This document shows positions 24,350 through 33,606 of a stretch of 64,000 nt of DNA, piece by piece. A program made the translations under genes and the position numbers. Source of the DNA: Bacillota bacterium. GTDB taxonomy: Bacteria; Bacillota; Clostridia; Christensenellales; SZUA-584. The notes below the pieces were generated by a model, which did no database searches, was not told the origin of the DNA, and saw only the letters and a list, made by a program, of their open reading frames with translations. How positions within the stretch are numbered: position 1 is the first letter of the stretch; each line of letters opens with the position of its first letter. Where the stretch lies: positions 1-64,000 of the forward strand of contig JAEYOE010000010.1 of assembly GCA_023412005.1 (NCBI GenBank), written 5' to 3'.

Positions 24350-25280
24350 GCGCCTGCTCGTTACCGGCGGCGCAGGCTTCATAGGCTCGCACCTGGTTCG
24401 CCGTCTCTCGGAAGCGCAGGCAGATGTCACTGTGCTGACTCTGAACAGAACCCCGCTGTGGCGGCTTGCTGCGGCAAATGTCTGCTGCCGCGTGGTAGCA
24501 GCCGACATCGTTGATGAAGAGGCAGTGATGCGCGTATTCAGCGAATCTTTGCCTGACGGTGTGTTTCACCTTGCGGCTTATGGCGTAGACAGTGCGGATT
24601 TCGATATTTCCCGTGCCGTGAATGTTAACATTATCGGCACGGTGAATGTGTTGAAGGCCATGGCAAGCTGCGGATGCCCGCGCATGGTTATGCTGGGCAG
24701 CGGTGCCGAATACGGCAACCACGAAGGCCTGGCCGATGAAACGACGCCGCTGCACCCCGAAGATGCATATGCAAGCACCAAAGCCGGTGCCTCGCTGATC
24801 GCCCATCAGTATGCGGCACAGCACGGTATCGGTATTGTCACGCTGCGTCCGTTTGGCGTGTATGGTGAAGCAGAGCCGCGCCATAAGATATTCTGCCATG
24901 CGATACTTTCCATGCTGCGCGCAGAGCCGCTAAACTTAACACCGTGCACACAGCTTCGCGATTACTGCTACGTGGGCGACATTGAACAGGCCGCGGTCAC
25001 CGCGTTTCAAAATGAATCGCTGAATAATAACGTGTTCAATCTCGGCACCGGACAGTCGCGGCCCTTACGTGACTATATTGAAGACATTCAAAAGATTATT
25101 GACCCGAGGAGCGCTGTCAACTTCGGCGCACTGCCTTTTCGCACGCATGAGCTTTGGGCCCCCGTGCCTGATGTGCGTTTGGCAGCTCGGCAGCTGCCAT
25201 GGCAAGCCGGTCACAGCCTTGAGAAAGGGCTTAAAAAAACAGTTGATTGGTTCCGCGAAAACAGCCGCTATTATGAATAA
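24321..25280 (+). CDS. NAD-dependent epimerase/dehydratase (SDR), nucleotide-sugar type
   Basis: A 319-residue extended short-chain dehydrogenase. Gly-rich motif TGGAGFIGSHL (about 15-25), FHLAAYG, catalytic YASTKAG (Tyr-x-x-x-Lys near residue 150) and RPFGVYGE near 190. In CDP-sugar clusters an enzyme here reduces or epimerises the CDP-4-keto-6-deoxy-glucose made by the neighbouring dehydratase (RfbS/RfbE-like role). That is inferred from context. ATG 24321 has GAGGAAAG upstream, so the gene begins inside the end of the glycosyltransferase gene. Confidence 0.87.
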   Translation: MTSFCSISGKRLLVTGGAGFIGSHLVRRLSEAQADVTVLTLNRTPLWRLAAANVCCRVVAADIVDEEAVMRVFSESLPDGVFHLAAYGVDSADFDISRAVNVNIIGTVNVLKAMASCGCPRMVMLGSGAEYGNHEGLADETTPLHPEDAYASTKAGASLIAHQYAAQHGIGIVTLRPFGVYGEAEPRHKIFCHAILSMLRAEPLNLTPCTQLRDYCYVGDIEQAAVTAFQNESLNNNVFNLGTGQSRPLRDYIEDIQKIIDPRSAVNFGALPFRTHELWAPVPDVRLAARQLPWQAGHSLEKGLKKTVDWFRENSRYYE

Positions 25281-25298
25281 GCTTAAAAGGATAGCCAT

Positions 25299-26372
25299 AT
25301 GGAGCGACATATTAACAACAAGAATATTTTGGTGACGGGACACACAGGCTTCAAAGGATCTTGGCTTTGCCTGTGGCTTTGCATGCTCGGTGCCAATGTG
25401 ACGGGCTACAGCCTGGAAAACGACGACCCTGCAAGCAATTTTGTGCTATCCGACATCAAGCGGCACATTTGTCATCTCACCGGGGATATCCGTGACGTGG
25501 ACAGCCTGAAAAAAGCGTTTCGTGCTGCAAAACCGGATGCCGTGATGCACCTCGCCGCACAGCCCATTGTGAAGCACGCCCTTGCCGACCCGCGCCATAC
25601 CTACGACGTAAATGTAATGGGAACACTGAACGTGCTCGAAGAGATTAAGACATGCAACAGCTGCAAGGGCAGTGTGATGGTAACGAGCGATAAATGTTAC
25701 AGCAATGAAGAATGGGTATGGGGATACCGTGAGACCGACCGCATCGGGGGCCATGATATTTATTCGTCGAGCAAAGGGTGCGATGAGCTGCTGATTGATG
25801 CCTACCGTCATTCGTATCCGTCTGTTTTCGGGCCGGGTGGTAAGCTGCTGGTTTCTGCACGGTCTGGTAATGTGGTGGGCGGCGGAGATTGGGGTGATTA
25901 TCGTTTGATGCCCGACTGCATCCGCGCGCTGACCACTGGGGAAACCATTGTGCTGCGCAGCCCGCAGTCGGTAAGGCCCTGGCAGCATGTCCTTGAGCCG
26001 CTCTCCGGGTATTTGATGCTTCTTGAAAAGGTTTTGGAGCAGGATTATCGGTTTACGGGAGGATGGAATTTCGGGCCGAATTATAAAAACGCCGTGACGG
26101 TTGAGTATCTGGTGCGCAAGGTCATCAGTGCTTGGGGCAGCGGCAGCTATGTGTGTGACGAATCCGCGCGTATACCCGAAGCCAACCTTTTAAACCTTGA
26201 CACCAGCAAAGCGCGCTGCGCGCTACATTGGTCGCCGGTGTGGGATATTGATACGACGGTTGATAAAACCGTTGAATGGTATAAAAAAAGCGCGGAAGGC
26301 GATACAGCCGCTCTTTGCCTGAATCAAATCGGTGAATACAGTGCTGCGATGAACAATTTGCGGACGGAATAA
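25299..26372 (+). CDS. rfbG: CDP-glucose 4,6-dehydratase
   Basis: A 357-residue extended SDR. The NAD-binding motif TGHTGFKGSWLCLWL (about 13-27) is diagnostic of RfbG. MHLAAQPIVKHALADP, VTSDKCYSNEEWVWGYRETD and the catalytic YSSSKGCDEL follow. It converts CDP-glucose to CDP-4-keto-6-deoxyglucose, the branch point to CDP-linked 6-deoxy and 3,6-dideoxy sugars. With the cytidylyltransferase and the SDR it makes a compact CDP-deoxysugar supply for the tandem glycosyltransferase. It starts 18 bases after the SDR gene. Confidence 0.93.
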   Translation: MERHINNKNILVTGHTGFKGSWLCLWLCMLGANVTGYSLENDDPASNFVLSDIKRHICHLTGDIRDVDSLKKAFRAAKPDAVMHLAAQPIVKHALADPRHTYDVNVMGTLNVLEEIKTCNSCKGSVMVTSDKCYSNEEWVWGYRETDRIGGHDIYSSSKGCDELLIDAYRHSYPSVFGPGGKLLVSARSGNVVGGGDWGDYRLMPDCIRALTTGETIVLRSPQSVRPWQHVLEPLSGYLMLLEKVLEQDYRFTGGWNFGPNYKNAVTVEYLVRKVISAWGSGSYVCDESARIPEANLLNLDTSKARCALHWSPVWDIDTTVDKTVEWYKKSAEGDTAALCLNQIGEYSAAMNNLRTE

Positions 26373-26487
26373 ATGCCGTTTTCTTGTCAAACGGGTTTTG
26401 TTGTGATCTGTGATGAGGCTTTGATTCTGTCTTTTCATTGAGCCATGAGCCTTGGCCTGTCTCACTTTTTGTTATAAAAGCCGTATC

Positions 26488-26805
26488 TCACTCATTTTTC
26501 TTATTGCGCCTTTCCTGTTGCTCTTTTTCTTCCATGAGCTCATCATATTTTTGAGCCTTGCGCAGAATTTTTGATCTCGCCATGGTTTTCAGAATAATAA
26601 GGGTAACATTAATCACAATGAGAAGGCCTATTCCGATACTAATCGCGGTGTCATCCATATTCTCCGTGATTGTCGAGCTTACGAGAGAGAAACCCGAATA
26701 CTTGTGTACGCACAATTCAGAACTCATCAACGCAGACCGGGGATATATGCAGAACACCGAAGTGAAAATAAGAACGGCCGGAAGCAAAAATGATGTCTTC
26801 TTCAT
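26488..26805 (-). CDS. Small predicted membrane protein
   Basis: A 105-residue protein with an N-terminal signal-like hydrophobic stretch (about 5-25), a short extracytoplasmic loop, one membrane helix (about 54-73, ISIGIGLLIVINVTLIIL) and a highly charged C-terminal coiled coil (AQKYDELMEEKEQQERRNKK). AAGGAG precedes ATG 26805. No family recognised; the gene looks genuine because of the ribosome site and protein-like composition. Confidence 0.6.
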   Translation of the reverse strand: MKKTSFLLPAVLIFTSVFCIYPRSALMSSELCVHKYSGFSLVSSTITENMDDTAISIGIGLLIVINVTLIILKTMARSKILRKAQKYDELMEEKEQQERRNKKNE

Positions 26806-26888
26806 GATTTCTCCTTGTATAGGCCATTTTTAAGAATATTCTATTAATTTGCTCGCTGCCGCCGGTGAAAGCTAATCCGATCTTACTT

Positions 26889-27743
26889 TTATTGAGCCGA
26901 TGAAAGACCCAGCCGCTCGCCGAGTGACGGCAGCCCTTCTTCGAAGTTGACGCCGAAGCGCACATCCGTGCCCGCTTTTTGAGTGCGGCGTATGCTCTCC
27001 GTCGTAAAATCCACGGCAATCTGAGCCGACTCGGCAAGCGGGAACCCTCTCAGCACAGCCGAGAGCAGCGCACTGGCAAACACATCGCCGGTGCCATGGT
27101 ACGAGCCTTGAATGCGCTGCGCAAAGGCATAGTCCACGGTGCCGGTTTGCGCATCGTAGGCCGCCGCGCCCAACGAGTGTTCGTCGAAATACACACCGGT
27201 GAGCACCACACGCTGCGGGCCGAGCGCCGCAAGCTCTTTCAGCATGTTTTCGATGTATTCGCGTGTATACGGGCCTTCGCGGTAAATCTGCCGCGTGAGC
27301 AGCGCCGCTTCGGTGATGTTCGGCACAATGATGTGGGCATGCGCACACAGCTTTCTCATGCCGTCCGGAAAGTTATCGGGAAACACCTTGTAGAGCGCGC
27401 CGTCGTCTGCCATCACCGGATCAACCATGATGAGCGTTTCATCGCTGCGCAGACGATCAAAGACTTTTTCCATCATATCAATCTGCTCAAACGAACCCAA
27501 GAAGCCCGAATAAAGCGCATCGAACTTTAGGCCAAGCGTGCACCAATGGTTCGCAATCGGCAGGATATCGTCGGTTAAATCGCGGTAGGTAAAGCCCGTG
27601 AAGCCGCCCGTATGCGTGGACAGCACGGCAGTGGGAATCACGCTGACTTCTATGCCCGCTGCCGATATCACCGGCAGCGCCACCGTGAGCGAGCATTTCC
27701 CAAAGCCCGAAATATCATGAATGGCAGCCACTCTTTTTTGCAT
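26889..27743 (-). CDS. Pyridoxal/pyridoxamine kinase
   Basis: A 284-residue member of the ribokinase-like PdxK/PdxY family. It phosphorylates pyridoxal, pyridoxamine or pyridoxine for B6 salvage. Hallmarks are the N-terminal AAIHDISGFGKCSLTVALPV, the substrate loop STHTGGFTGF, VDPVMADDG, VPNITEAALL and the catalytic-Asp motif GSYHGTGDVFASALL (about 215-229). GAGGAG precedes ATG 27743. It is monocistronic and fits the family's normal length. Confidence 0.93.
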   Translation of the reverse strand: MQKRVAAIHDISGFGKCSLTVALPVISAAGIEVSVIPTAVLSTHTGGFTGFTYRDLTDDILPIANHWCTLGLKFDALYSGFLGSFEQIDMMEKVFDRLRSDETLIMVDPVMADDGALYKVFPDNFPDGMRKLCAHAHIIVPNITEAALLTRQIYREGPYTREYIENMLKELAALGPQRVVLTGVYFDEHSLGAAAYDAQTGTVDYAFAQRIQGSYHGTGDVFASALLSAVLRGFPLAESAQIAVDFTTESIRRTQKAGTDVRFGVNFEEGLPSLGERLGLSSAQ

Positions 27744-28008
27744 TTGTTTTTTCTCTCCTCAGATGATATTTCATTATATCCCCGGTACGGCTTACGCACA
27801 AGACAAAAATCGCCATAAAGTGTTACCCCATAAGTGTTACCACCGTGTGGGATCCGCTTTACAGCGATGGAGTATGGGTTCAGAAAATTCAGCCAAAAAG
27901 TATGCATCTCGGCTGACTTTTTAGTATTTTTCGATAAAGCATATTCTCAAGTGTCCCAAGACGGAATGGTCTCTCGCTTTGCTCCGCCTTAAACATACAA
28001 ATACGCAA
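27744..28008. other. Intergenic region with short repeats
   Basis: Contains two tandem AGTGTTACC motifs (about 27818-27840), a TCAGCC/GGCTGA hairpin near 27890-27918 that may end transcription from the right-hand gene, and a fragment of the CGGAATGGTCTCTCGCTTTG dispersed-repeat type near 27963. No gene is seen. Confidence 0.45.
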
Positions 28009-28860
28009 TCAGCCCACCGGATGAATCTCAAACATCCTGACATCATAGGTGGGATACCCGACTTGTACCAGATAGCAATCCCCCTTGCCCAGCCCCACCT
28101 TACAATCCGCGAGAATTTCCACACCCGGGAAATTGTAACTCCCCTGAATACCGTCCACAATGATGGATTCGATGGTTCTGCCGTCTGCAAATTTTTCATT
28201 GATCAGCTTTCTGGCCACTTCGGGGATTTTTTCATCCTCGTATAAACTGAGCATATGATCTTCTAAGCTTTCTTTCGAAACCTTGCTTTTGTCGTTAGCC
28301 GCTGGGGTATGATTCTCAATATGCAGGTTTCTTCCGCTGACCGTGTCCATCCAGCCGGTAAAGCTCGCTTCTGAGTATTGATCACCCGCCGCATAAAACT
28401 CAAACGAATTATCGAACATGCCTTCATTGCTTCTGTATTGCACATATATGTCGGTGCTGCCGGATGTAAAAGCATCTCCGAACACCTTTGTGAAGGCATC
28501 TACCGCGATAGCCCCCGCCTGATCATAGCTCAGCTCATCCGCACCCGGTGTGTCCCCGGCTTCATTTAAAACAGACGTTACCGTACATCCCTCAGGCAAT
28601 GTTGGAATTTGAGCACCTGATGCGCTCGATGCGGCAGCTTCTGCAACAGTATTGAGCGTCTCATTAAGCTCGTCGGATTGCACGGCAGATACCTGATCTG
28701 TCTGTTCAGGTACCGAATTGGCTTCGGCATTCTTTATGACGGTCTGGTTCGATTCATAGGCCTGACCGACCCGCAACGCACCCGTCAGCACGAGCACACC
28801 CGCGCCGATAATCAGCATGGTGACAACGGGCAGCCATATTCTTTTCAACATTTTTTTCAT
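28009..28860 (-). CDS. Membrane-anchored secreted protein downstream of a two-component system
   Basis: A 283-residue protein with one N-terminal membrane segment (LPVVTMLIIGAGVLVLTGAL, about 9-28), a disordered acidic region (30-90) and an extracytoplasmic domain (about 95-283). No family is recognised. AAAGGAG precedes ATG 28860; an upstream start at 28878 is weaker. The gene begins 49 bases after the histidine kinase and is probably the last gene of the operon. It could be a signal-sensing partner or a regulated output of the kinase-regulator pair. Confidence 0.72.
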   Translation of the reverse strand: MKKMLKRIWLPVVTMLIIGAGVLVLTGALRVGQAYESNQTVIKNAEANSVPEQTDQVSAVQSDELNETLNTVAEAAASSASGAQIPTLPEGCTVTSVLNEAGDTPGADELSYDQAGAIAVDAFTKVFGDAFTSGSTDIYVQYRSNEGMFDNSFEFYAAGDQYSEASFTGWMDTVSGRNLHIENHTPAANDKSKVSKESLEDHMLSLYEDEKIPEVARKLINEKFADGRTIESIIVDGIQGSYNFPGVEILADCKVGLGKGDCYLVQVGYPTYDVRMFEIHPVG

Positions 28861-28909
28861 AATAAAGACTCCTTTCAAAAGTATCTATCCTTATTATGCA
28901 GCCGTCTTA

Positions 28910-30295
28910 TCAGAGATTTATTTCCGCAATATTATCGAGTTGTAAAACGGTGACTTTGGTTCCTTTGCTTTGTTCCGATTCAATTATCATCGAATATCCC
29001 AAGCATTGGCAGATGCTCTCGCAGATTGACAGCCCCAGGCCTGCACCACCGCCCTGCCGTGAGCGCGATTGATCGGCGCGGTAAAACGGCTCGGTCAGAT
29101 GCGGCAGCGATTTGTGACTGATGCCGCAGCCGGTGTCTGCCACCACTATGCGGTTGTTATTTGCTGTCACGCTGACTGTGCCGCCTTCCTTGCAGGCGCG
29201 GATGGCGTTGGTAATCAAATTGACGAGCAGCATGGATAATAGCGTGCTGTCCGTTTGCCAGACAACGCGCCCTGCGCGAAAGCGCAACGATGCCTGGCAT
29301 GACGGAAACGTTTTTTTCACGTCGTCAAACAGCATTTTCAAGGTGACCTTTTCTATAACTGGAGTGGCCGTTCGGAGCTTTGTAAGCATCAGCAGCTTTT
29401 CGGACAAATCTGCCAAACACGTGCTCTGACGCGATATATAAGCACAAGCTGAGAGTCTCTCCTCTTCATTGACGGCGGCATCACACAGATACTGCGCGTA
29501 GCCACCGATAGCCGCGAGGGGTGTACGCATTTCGTGGGCAAGGCCGTCGATAAAACGCTGTTTGCTTTCAGCTTCGCATTTCAGCTCTGTGATCTGAGTT
29601 TCAATGGTTTGCGCCATGCTATAAAAACGTGCCGAAAGCTCCGCAATTTCGTCCCGGCCGCGAATAGCAGCGCGAACACTGTAATCTCCGGCGGCCATGG
29701 CCGTCGCCGCTTCGGTCAGCTTTTTAATGGGGTGTGTGAGGCTTTTGAGTATCATGTATAAAGCAAACGCGAGCACAGCCGCCATAAAAGCGCTGCCAAT
29801 ACAGAGCATGCGCGACAGGTCATCCGCTCTTTGCTGCATATCGGCCGCACTGCGCGCCGTTATCAAGCTGTAGCCCGAGCTGCCGATACCGCCGTTTACA
29901 AATAGAGTCGGACTGCCGTTCAATTCTGCGATGACCGATGTTTTAGCACCGTCATCAGACAAATCGGGAACGGCACTGATGGCTGGTATATTGGAATAGA
30001 GCTTGCCGTTTGGGTCTTTCATGGCCAGCAGGATATCCTGCGAACCATAATAGCGCGCATAACGCTGAAAGAGGCTTTCCCACACAGCCGAATCCGGCGT
30101 CTCCTCTCGCGCCATAATGGCCTCAATATCGTCGTTCATCGCGCCGCTGATAAAACCGTGCTCTGAAAAGCTGCGTTCACGTTCCGACTCGAGCGATGTT
30201 CTATACGCCGCCATAGACACAAGATAGGCGCCCACGTTAAGGGCCGCGAGAAACAACAGCAGCGTGGACAAAAAAATCTTCTGCCAGTATTTCAT
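28910..30295 (-). CDS. Sensor histidine kinase
   Basis: A 461-residue membrane sensor kinase with two membrane segments (about 9-30 and 163-183). An extracytoplasmic sensor domain of about 130 residues lies between them, followed by a HAMP domain (about 184-237). The dimerisation/phosphoacceptor helix is RFIDGLAHEMRTPLAAI, with His254 as the phosphorylation site. The ATPase domain has the N-box NLITNAIRA, G1 VADTGCGI and G2 GGGAGLGLSIC. It overlaps the response-regulator gene by 4 bases. The signal is unknown. Confidence 0.93.
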   Translation of the reverse strand: MKYWQKIFLSTLLLFLAALNVGAYLVSMAAYRTSLESERERSFSEHGFISGAMNDDIEAIMAREETPDSAVWESLFQRYARYYGSQDILLAMKDPNGKLYSNIPAISAVPDLSDDGAKTSVIAELNGSPTLFVNGGIGSSGYSLITARSAADMQQRADDLSRMLCIGSAFMAAVLAFALYMILKSLTHPIKKLTEAATAMAAGDYSVRAAIRGRDEIAELSARFYSMAQTIETQITELKCEAESKQRFIDGLAHEMRTPLAAIGGYAQYLCDAAVNEEERLSACAYISRQSTCLADLSEKLLMLTKLRTATPVIEKVTLKMLFDDVKKTFPSCQASLRFRAGRVVWQTDSTLLSMLLVNLITNAIRACKEGGTVSVTANNNRIVVADTGCGISHKSLPHLTEPFYRADQSRSRQGGGAGLGLSICESICQCLGYSMIIESEQSKGTKVTVLQLDNIAEINL

Positions 30296-30951
30296 ATCCT
30301 TGTCTCCAGCCGGTAGCCGAGCTTATAGATTGTTTTCAGCCGCTCTGACAGCCCGAGCTTTTTGCGCAGCTTCTGAATGTGCACATCCACGGTGCGTGTA
30401 TCTCCGAGATAATCAAACCCCCATGCGAGCTTTAAGAGCTTGTCTCGCGAAAGTGCAAGATTGCGGTTAATAATCAGCGCCTCGAGCAGCGCAAATTCCT
30501 GCGGCGTTAAATCCACCGGTTGCTTGCGGTAAAGCACCTCTCTGTAATCGAAATTAACGGTGAGCTCGTCAATTTGGAACACTTTGTCGTGTCGCTTGGT
30601 TCGGCGCAGCACCGCCTCAATGCGTGCGATCACCTCTTGCGTTTCAAAAGGCTTAATGATATAGTCGTCTGCCCCCAAAGATAGTCCTTTGACTTTGTCG
30701 TTTAAGCTATTGAGCGCCGTGATCATAATGACAGGCGTATCCGGGTTGGGGCGCTGCTCTAATAACTTAATACCGTTGATGCCAGGCAGGAGGATGTCGA
30801 GCAGCACGATATCGTACGTCTGACTCTCCATAGCAACAAGCGCTTCGCGGCCGTCAAAGGCATGTGTACACCGATGCCCAACCAGCGTGAGATTACGGCC
30901 AAGCAGCTCGTTTAGAGATGGATCATCTTCAACAATTAAAATGTTTGCCAT
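30292..30951 (-). CDS. OmpR/PhoB-family response regulator
   Basis: A 219-residue DNA-binding response regulator. The receiver domain (1-120) has acidic residues near 8-10 (VEDDPS), phosphoacceptor Asp52 (VLLDILLPG), the Thr/Lys switch region ITALNS and DDYIIKPF. The C-terminal winged helix (about 125-219) has LTPQEFALLEALIINRN and RTVDVHIQKLRKKLG. GGAGG precedes ATG 30951; an earlier in-frame start at 30969 lacks a site. It is the first gene of the operon with the kinase and the membrane-anchored protein. Confidence 0.94.
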   Translation of the reverse strand: MANILIVEDDPSLNELLGRNLTLVGHRCTHAFDGREALVAMESQTYDIVLLDILLPGINGIKLLEQRPNPDTPVIMITALNSLNDKVKGLSLGADDYIIKPFETQEVIARIEAVLRRTKRHDKVFQIDELTVNFDYREVLYRKQPVDLTPQEFALLEALIINRNLALSRDKLLKLAWGFDYLGDTRTVDVHIQKLRKKLGLSERLKTIYKLGYRLETRI

Positions 30952-31004
30952 CAGTAAACCTCCACTCACATATTATCACATTGATGTTATGGAGTTGTAA
31001 ACAT

Positions 31005-31036
31005 GAAAAAAGAAGGCGGCAATATGCCGTCCTCCT
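31005..31036 (-). terminator. Terminator of the VanW-family gene
   Basis: GGACGGCA-TAT-TGCCGCCTT hairpin followed on the minus strand by CTTTTTTCATG, 18 bases after the VanW gene. Confidence 0.75.
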
Positions 31037-31053
31037 TGAAATGACCTTAACTA

Positions 31054-32787
31054 TTATGCTGCAGGCGGAGCCGTCACCGGCACATCGGCAGGCGGCCCGG
31101 AGGCCGGCCAGTAGTAGTACGTCACGCCGTTAACCGGCTTATAGTCGGCATTCTCAAACAGCTTTTCGGAAAGCTGTGTTCCGTCGGCTGCCAGCACATA
31201 CTTATAAACGTCAATCTTCGTTCCGGCGCGCGGCGTGGAGAACACGTAAACCGGGCTTTCGGGCGACAGCGCCGTACCGTCCGGCGCCACTTTGGTGTTG
31301 TATACCGATTTCGCGGTGCCCGAGCCATAGCGGCTGCCCTTGTTGTTTGAGCGAAAATCATAGATCACATTCGCGCCGAATTCGGGGTCAACCGGCAGCT
31401 GCCCATACACCTCCACCGTCACCGTCTTCTTCGCCGGGTCCACATAAGACACGAGATAAACCGGCATTGTATTGTCGTTTTTAAATCTTAAATCCTGCGC
31501 GCCCGTATTCAGCGTTGCATCAAGACCCTTGCTTATATAATCGGACGGTGTGGAATGGTGCCACATCTCCACGATGGTCAGATTCGCACGGATGGCCGCA
31601 TTGTACGTTGTGCTCCCGAGCTGACACACGCCGCCGCCCACCTGCTGCGTCGTACCGCCGTTTTCGAGACCGGCTGCCTTTTTCCATCCGATAGTTTTTG
31701 CAGTTTTATCGGTGCGCGGCCCGGCTGTATCGTTGGCCGACCACACATCGCCCGGGTTTAGCACCGACGCATTGATGAAGCTCGACATGCGCGATACATT
31801 CCATACCCGGCTGTGCCCCGCGTGTTCTCTGTAGCTGGAGGTCCAAGACGTTATCAGCTGGGTGGCTGCTTGGATATCAGCCAACTTTACCTGAGCCTCC
31901 GTCACTTGGGTGGGAATCTCTATTGTGCTGAAATCGCCGCTGCTGACGGCGTTTTTCACCGCATCGAAAACAGCTTCCGTGTTCACAGAAATGCCAGTCA
32001 CCTCCGGCTTGTAAAAGAAACGCGCAATATTGGCATCCTTCGGTATAAAATCTTCGGTTTCGTATTTATTGTGGTTGTAATATTGGTATCTCAACGGATT
32101 CGGCATCGCTGCCGGGTCGATACGTACCAGCTCAGGCCGATCAAGATTCTTGCCGGACGCATTGGCATCCGCAAGCGCACGCGGGTCAGGCTCGTATTTA
32201 ACGGGAGTCCCGGCAGCGTCGAGCGAGTAGCCGTTCGGCATAAACTCGGCTGTTGCATCTTGCGGTACCTGGTCGAGCGCGGTTTTCATCTGCGTCAGCG
32301 CGGCATGCAGCACATCGTCCATCACCGTTAAGCCCACAGTGAACGTTACGCCCTCGTTTTTCGCTTTGTCATAAGCGGCTTTTCGCTCATCAAACGAGCC
32401 CGTACGCCCAAACTGCACAGCCTGCGTCAGAACATCTTCGTAATCCGTCGCCACGCCGAGATCGGCAAGCGCGTATTCATGAACCTGCCCGTTGACGCTA
32501 AACGAAAACTTTACGGCACTCAGCTGCTCTTTGCTGATGCTTTGCGTCGCGGATTTTGCTTCCTCATGCGTTAAGCCCGAGATATCCACACCGTTTACGC
32601 TGACCCCTGCCATCACTGTGCCAAAATCGAGTACGCGCTGCACGCGGGTGTCGCCGGTGTTAAACACAAAATAAGCGGCAGCCGCAAGGCATACCAGCAT
32701 CACACCCGCCGAAATAATCAAAAACAGTCTCTTGCCCTTTTTCTTGTGGGGAGTCACATCCATGCTCTCCTTTGTTTCTCCAATCAT
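31054..32787 (-). CDS. VanW family protein with peptidoglycan-binding-like domains
   Basis: A 577-residue membrane-anchored wall protein. A short basic cytoplasmic start is followed by one membrane helix (about 23-43, FLIISAGVMLVCLAAAAYFVF). Repeated domains with GVSVNGVDISGLTHEEA resemble PG_binding_4. The VanW domain follows, with NPGDVWSANDTAGPRT and the hallmark QQVGGGVCQLGSTTYNAAI. It ends in a G5-like/Pro-rich tail. VanW proteins occur in glycopeptide-resistance clusters and widely in Clostridia, with unknown activity near peptidoglycan. ATG 32787 has AAAGGG upstream; the TTG at 32808 is less likely. No vancomycin ligase genes are nearby, so resistance should not be inferred. Confidence 0.9.
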   Translation of the reverse strand: MIGETKESMDVTPHKKKGKRLFLIISAGVMLVCLAAAAYFVFNTGDTRVQRVLDFGTVMAGVSVNGVDISGLTHEEAKSATQSISKEQLSAVKFSFSVNGQVHEYALADLGVATDYEDVLTQAVQFGRTGSFDERKAAYDKAKNEGVTFTVGLTVMDDVLHAALTQMKTALDQVPQDATAEFMPNGYSLDAAGTPVKYEPDPRALADANASGKNLDRPELVRIDPAAMPNPLRYQYYNHNKYETEDFIPKDANIARFFYKPEVTGISVNTEAVFDAVKNAVSSGDFSTIEIPTQVTEAQVKLADIQAATQLITSWTSSYREHAGHSRVWNVSRMSSFINASVLNPGDVWSANDTAGPRTDKTAKTIGWKKAAGLENGGTTQQVGGGVCQLGSTTYNAAIRANLTIVEMWHHSTPSDYISKGLDATLNTGAQDLRFKNDNTMPVYLVSYVDPAKKTVTVEVYGQLPVDPEFGANVIYDFRSNNKGSRYGSGTAKSVYNTKVAPDGTALSPESPVYVFSTPRAGTKIDVYKYVLAADGTQLSEKLFENADYKPVNGVTYYYWPASGPPADVPVTAPPAA

Positions 32788-32978
32788 AACGGCCCTTTCA
32801 AGTTGCATCTTTTAGTGTCTATTTTTAACATTATTGTACACATTATTCACATAATTTGTTTCCAATGTATTAAAAAAGGATAAAGACAACTTAGCAATTT
32901 CAAAAATAAAACAAAGCCTTATTTAAATAAGACGATGCGATGACATTATTGTTCCGTCTTTATGTTATAAAGATTTAT

Positions 32979-33374
32979 TTATTGGCTTTGCTCTGTTTCC
33001 AAACGCTTCGCAAGCGCCATCAATTCGCGCCTGTCCTGCTCGGTCAGCTGCCCATTATCGGCCATGGCAAGCATCAGCCGCCCAACCGAGCCGAAAAAGC
33101 CGCGCCGATACGTCAGCTCGCCGCCTTCCGCTGCCATCGCATCTGATTCTGATACCAGCGGTGAATACAGCTTGTCTTTCAGGTTGCGTTCTTCCGCAAG
33201 CAGCAGCCCCTTATTCGTCATGTTGCGAAGATATGTGTGATAGGTTTTGTAGCTCCATTCGATATCGGCGCTTTGAGCGCGCACTCTGCTGATGATCTGT
33301 TTCATCGTCATAGGCGGCTGTCCCCACAGCGCCTTTAATATGACCCATTCCGAGTCTGCCAGCCTCTTGTTCAT
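32979..33374 (-). CDS. BlaI/MecI-family transcriptional repressor
   Basis: A 131-residue winged-helix repressor of the Penicillinase_R family. The start is typical: LADSEWVILKALWGQPPMTMKQII, with YKTYHTYLRNMTNKGLL as recognition region, then a C-terminal dimerisation and cleavage region. These repressors usually control beta-lactamase, PBP or copper genes and are cut by a BlaR-type sensor. No M56 sensor peptidase is adjacent here. The start is ATG 33374; a frame continuing to 33431 has no better site. Its promoter (33427-33455) has a near-copy 180 bp upstream, so self-regulation is likely. Confidence 0.9.
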   Translation of the reverse strand: MNKRLADSEWVILKALWGQPPMTMKQIISRVRAQSADIEWSYKTYHTYLRNMTNKGLLLAEERNLKDKLYSPLVSESDAMAAEGGELTYRRGFFGSVGRLMLAMADNGQLTEQDRRELMALAKRLETEQSQ

Positions 33375-33426
33375 TTTCCACTCTCCCACCCAATAAAAAA
33401 TCTGCCGCAAATGCAGTATTTTCTTT

Positions 33427-33455
33427 AGCATATACGACAGATTCTAAAATGTCAA
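33427..33455 (-). promoter_or_regulatory. Promoter/operator of the BlaI-family gene
   Basis: TTGACA (33455-33450), 17-bp spacer and TATGCT (33432-33427) on the minus strand. CTGTCGTATATGCTAAA across the -10 is shared with the upstream copy, and GACA...TGTC forms an inverted repeat inside the spacer, a likely repressor site. Confidence 0.65.
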
Positions 33456-33606
33456 GAAAATGGCTTTAAAAAGAACATTCCAATGCTGTTATCAGACGTT
33501 TATTCATTAGCCCGGAACGTCTTTGAATTTATGCCGTATTGAATCAATAAAAACACAGGCTGCGAATATCCGGCGAATTAAAGAATCTGTAATATACCGA
33601 TTTTTT

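Noticed and set aside
31054..32787. Vancomycin resistance cluster
   Set aside because: Only a VanW-family protein is present; no ligase, dehydrogenase or dipeptidase genes accompany it, and VanW proteins are widespread in Clostridia.
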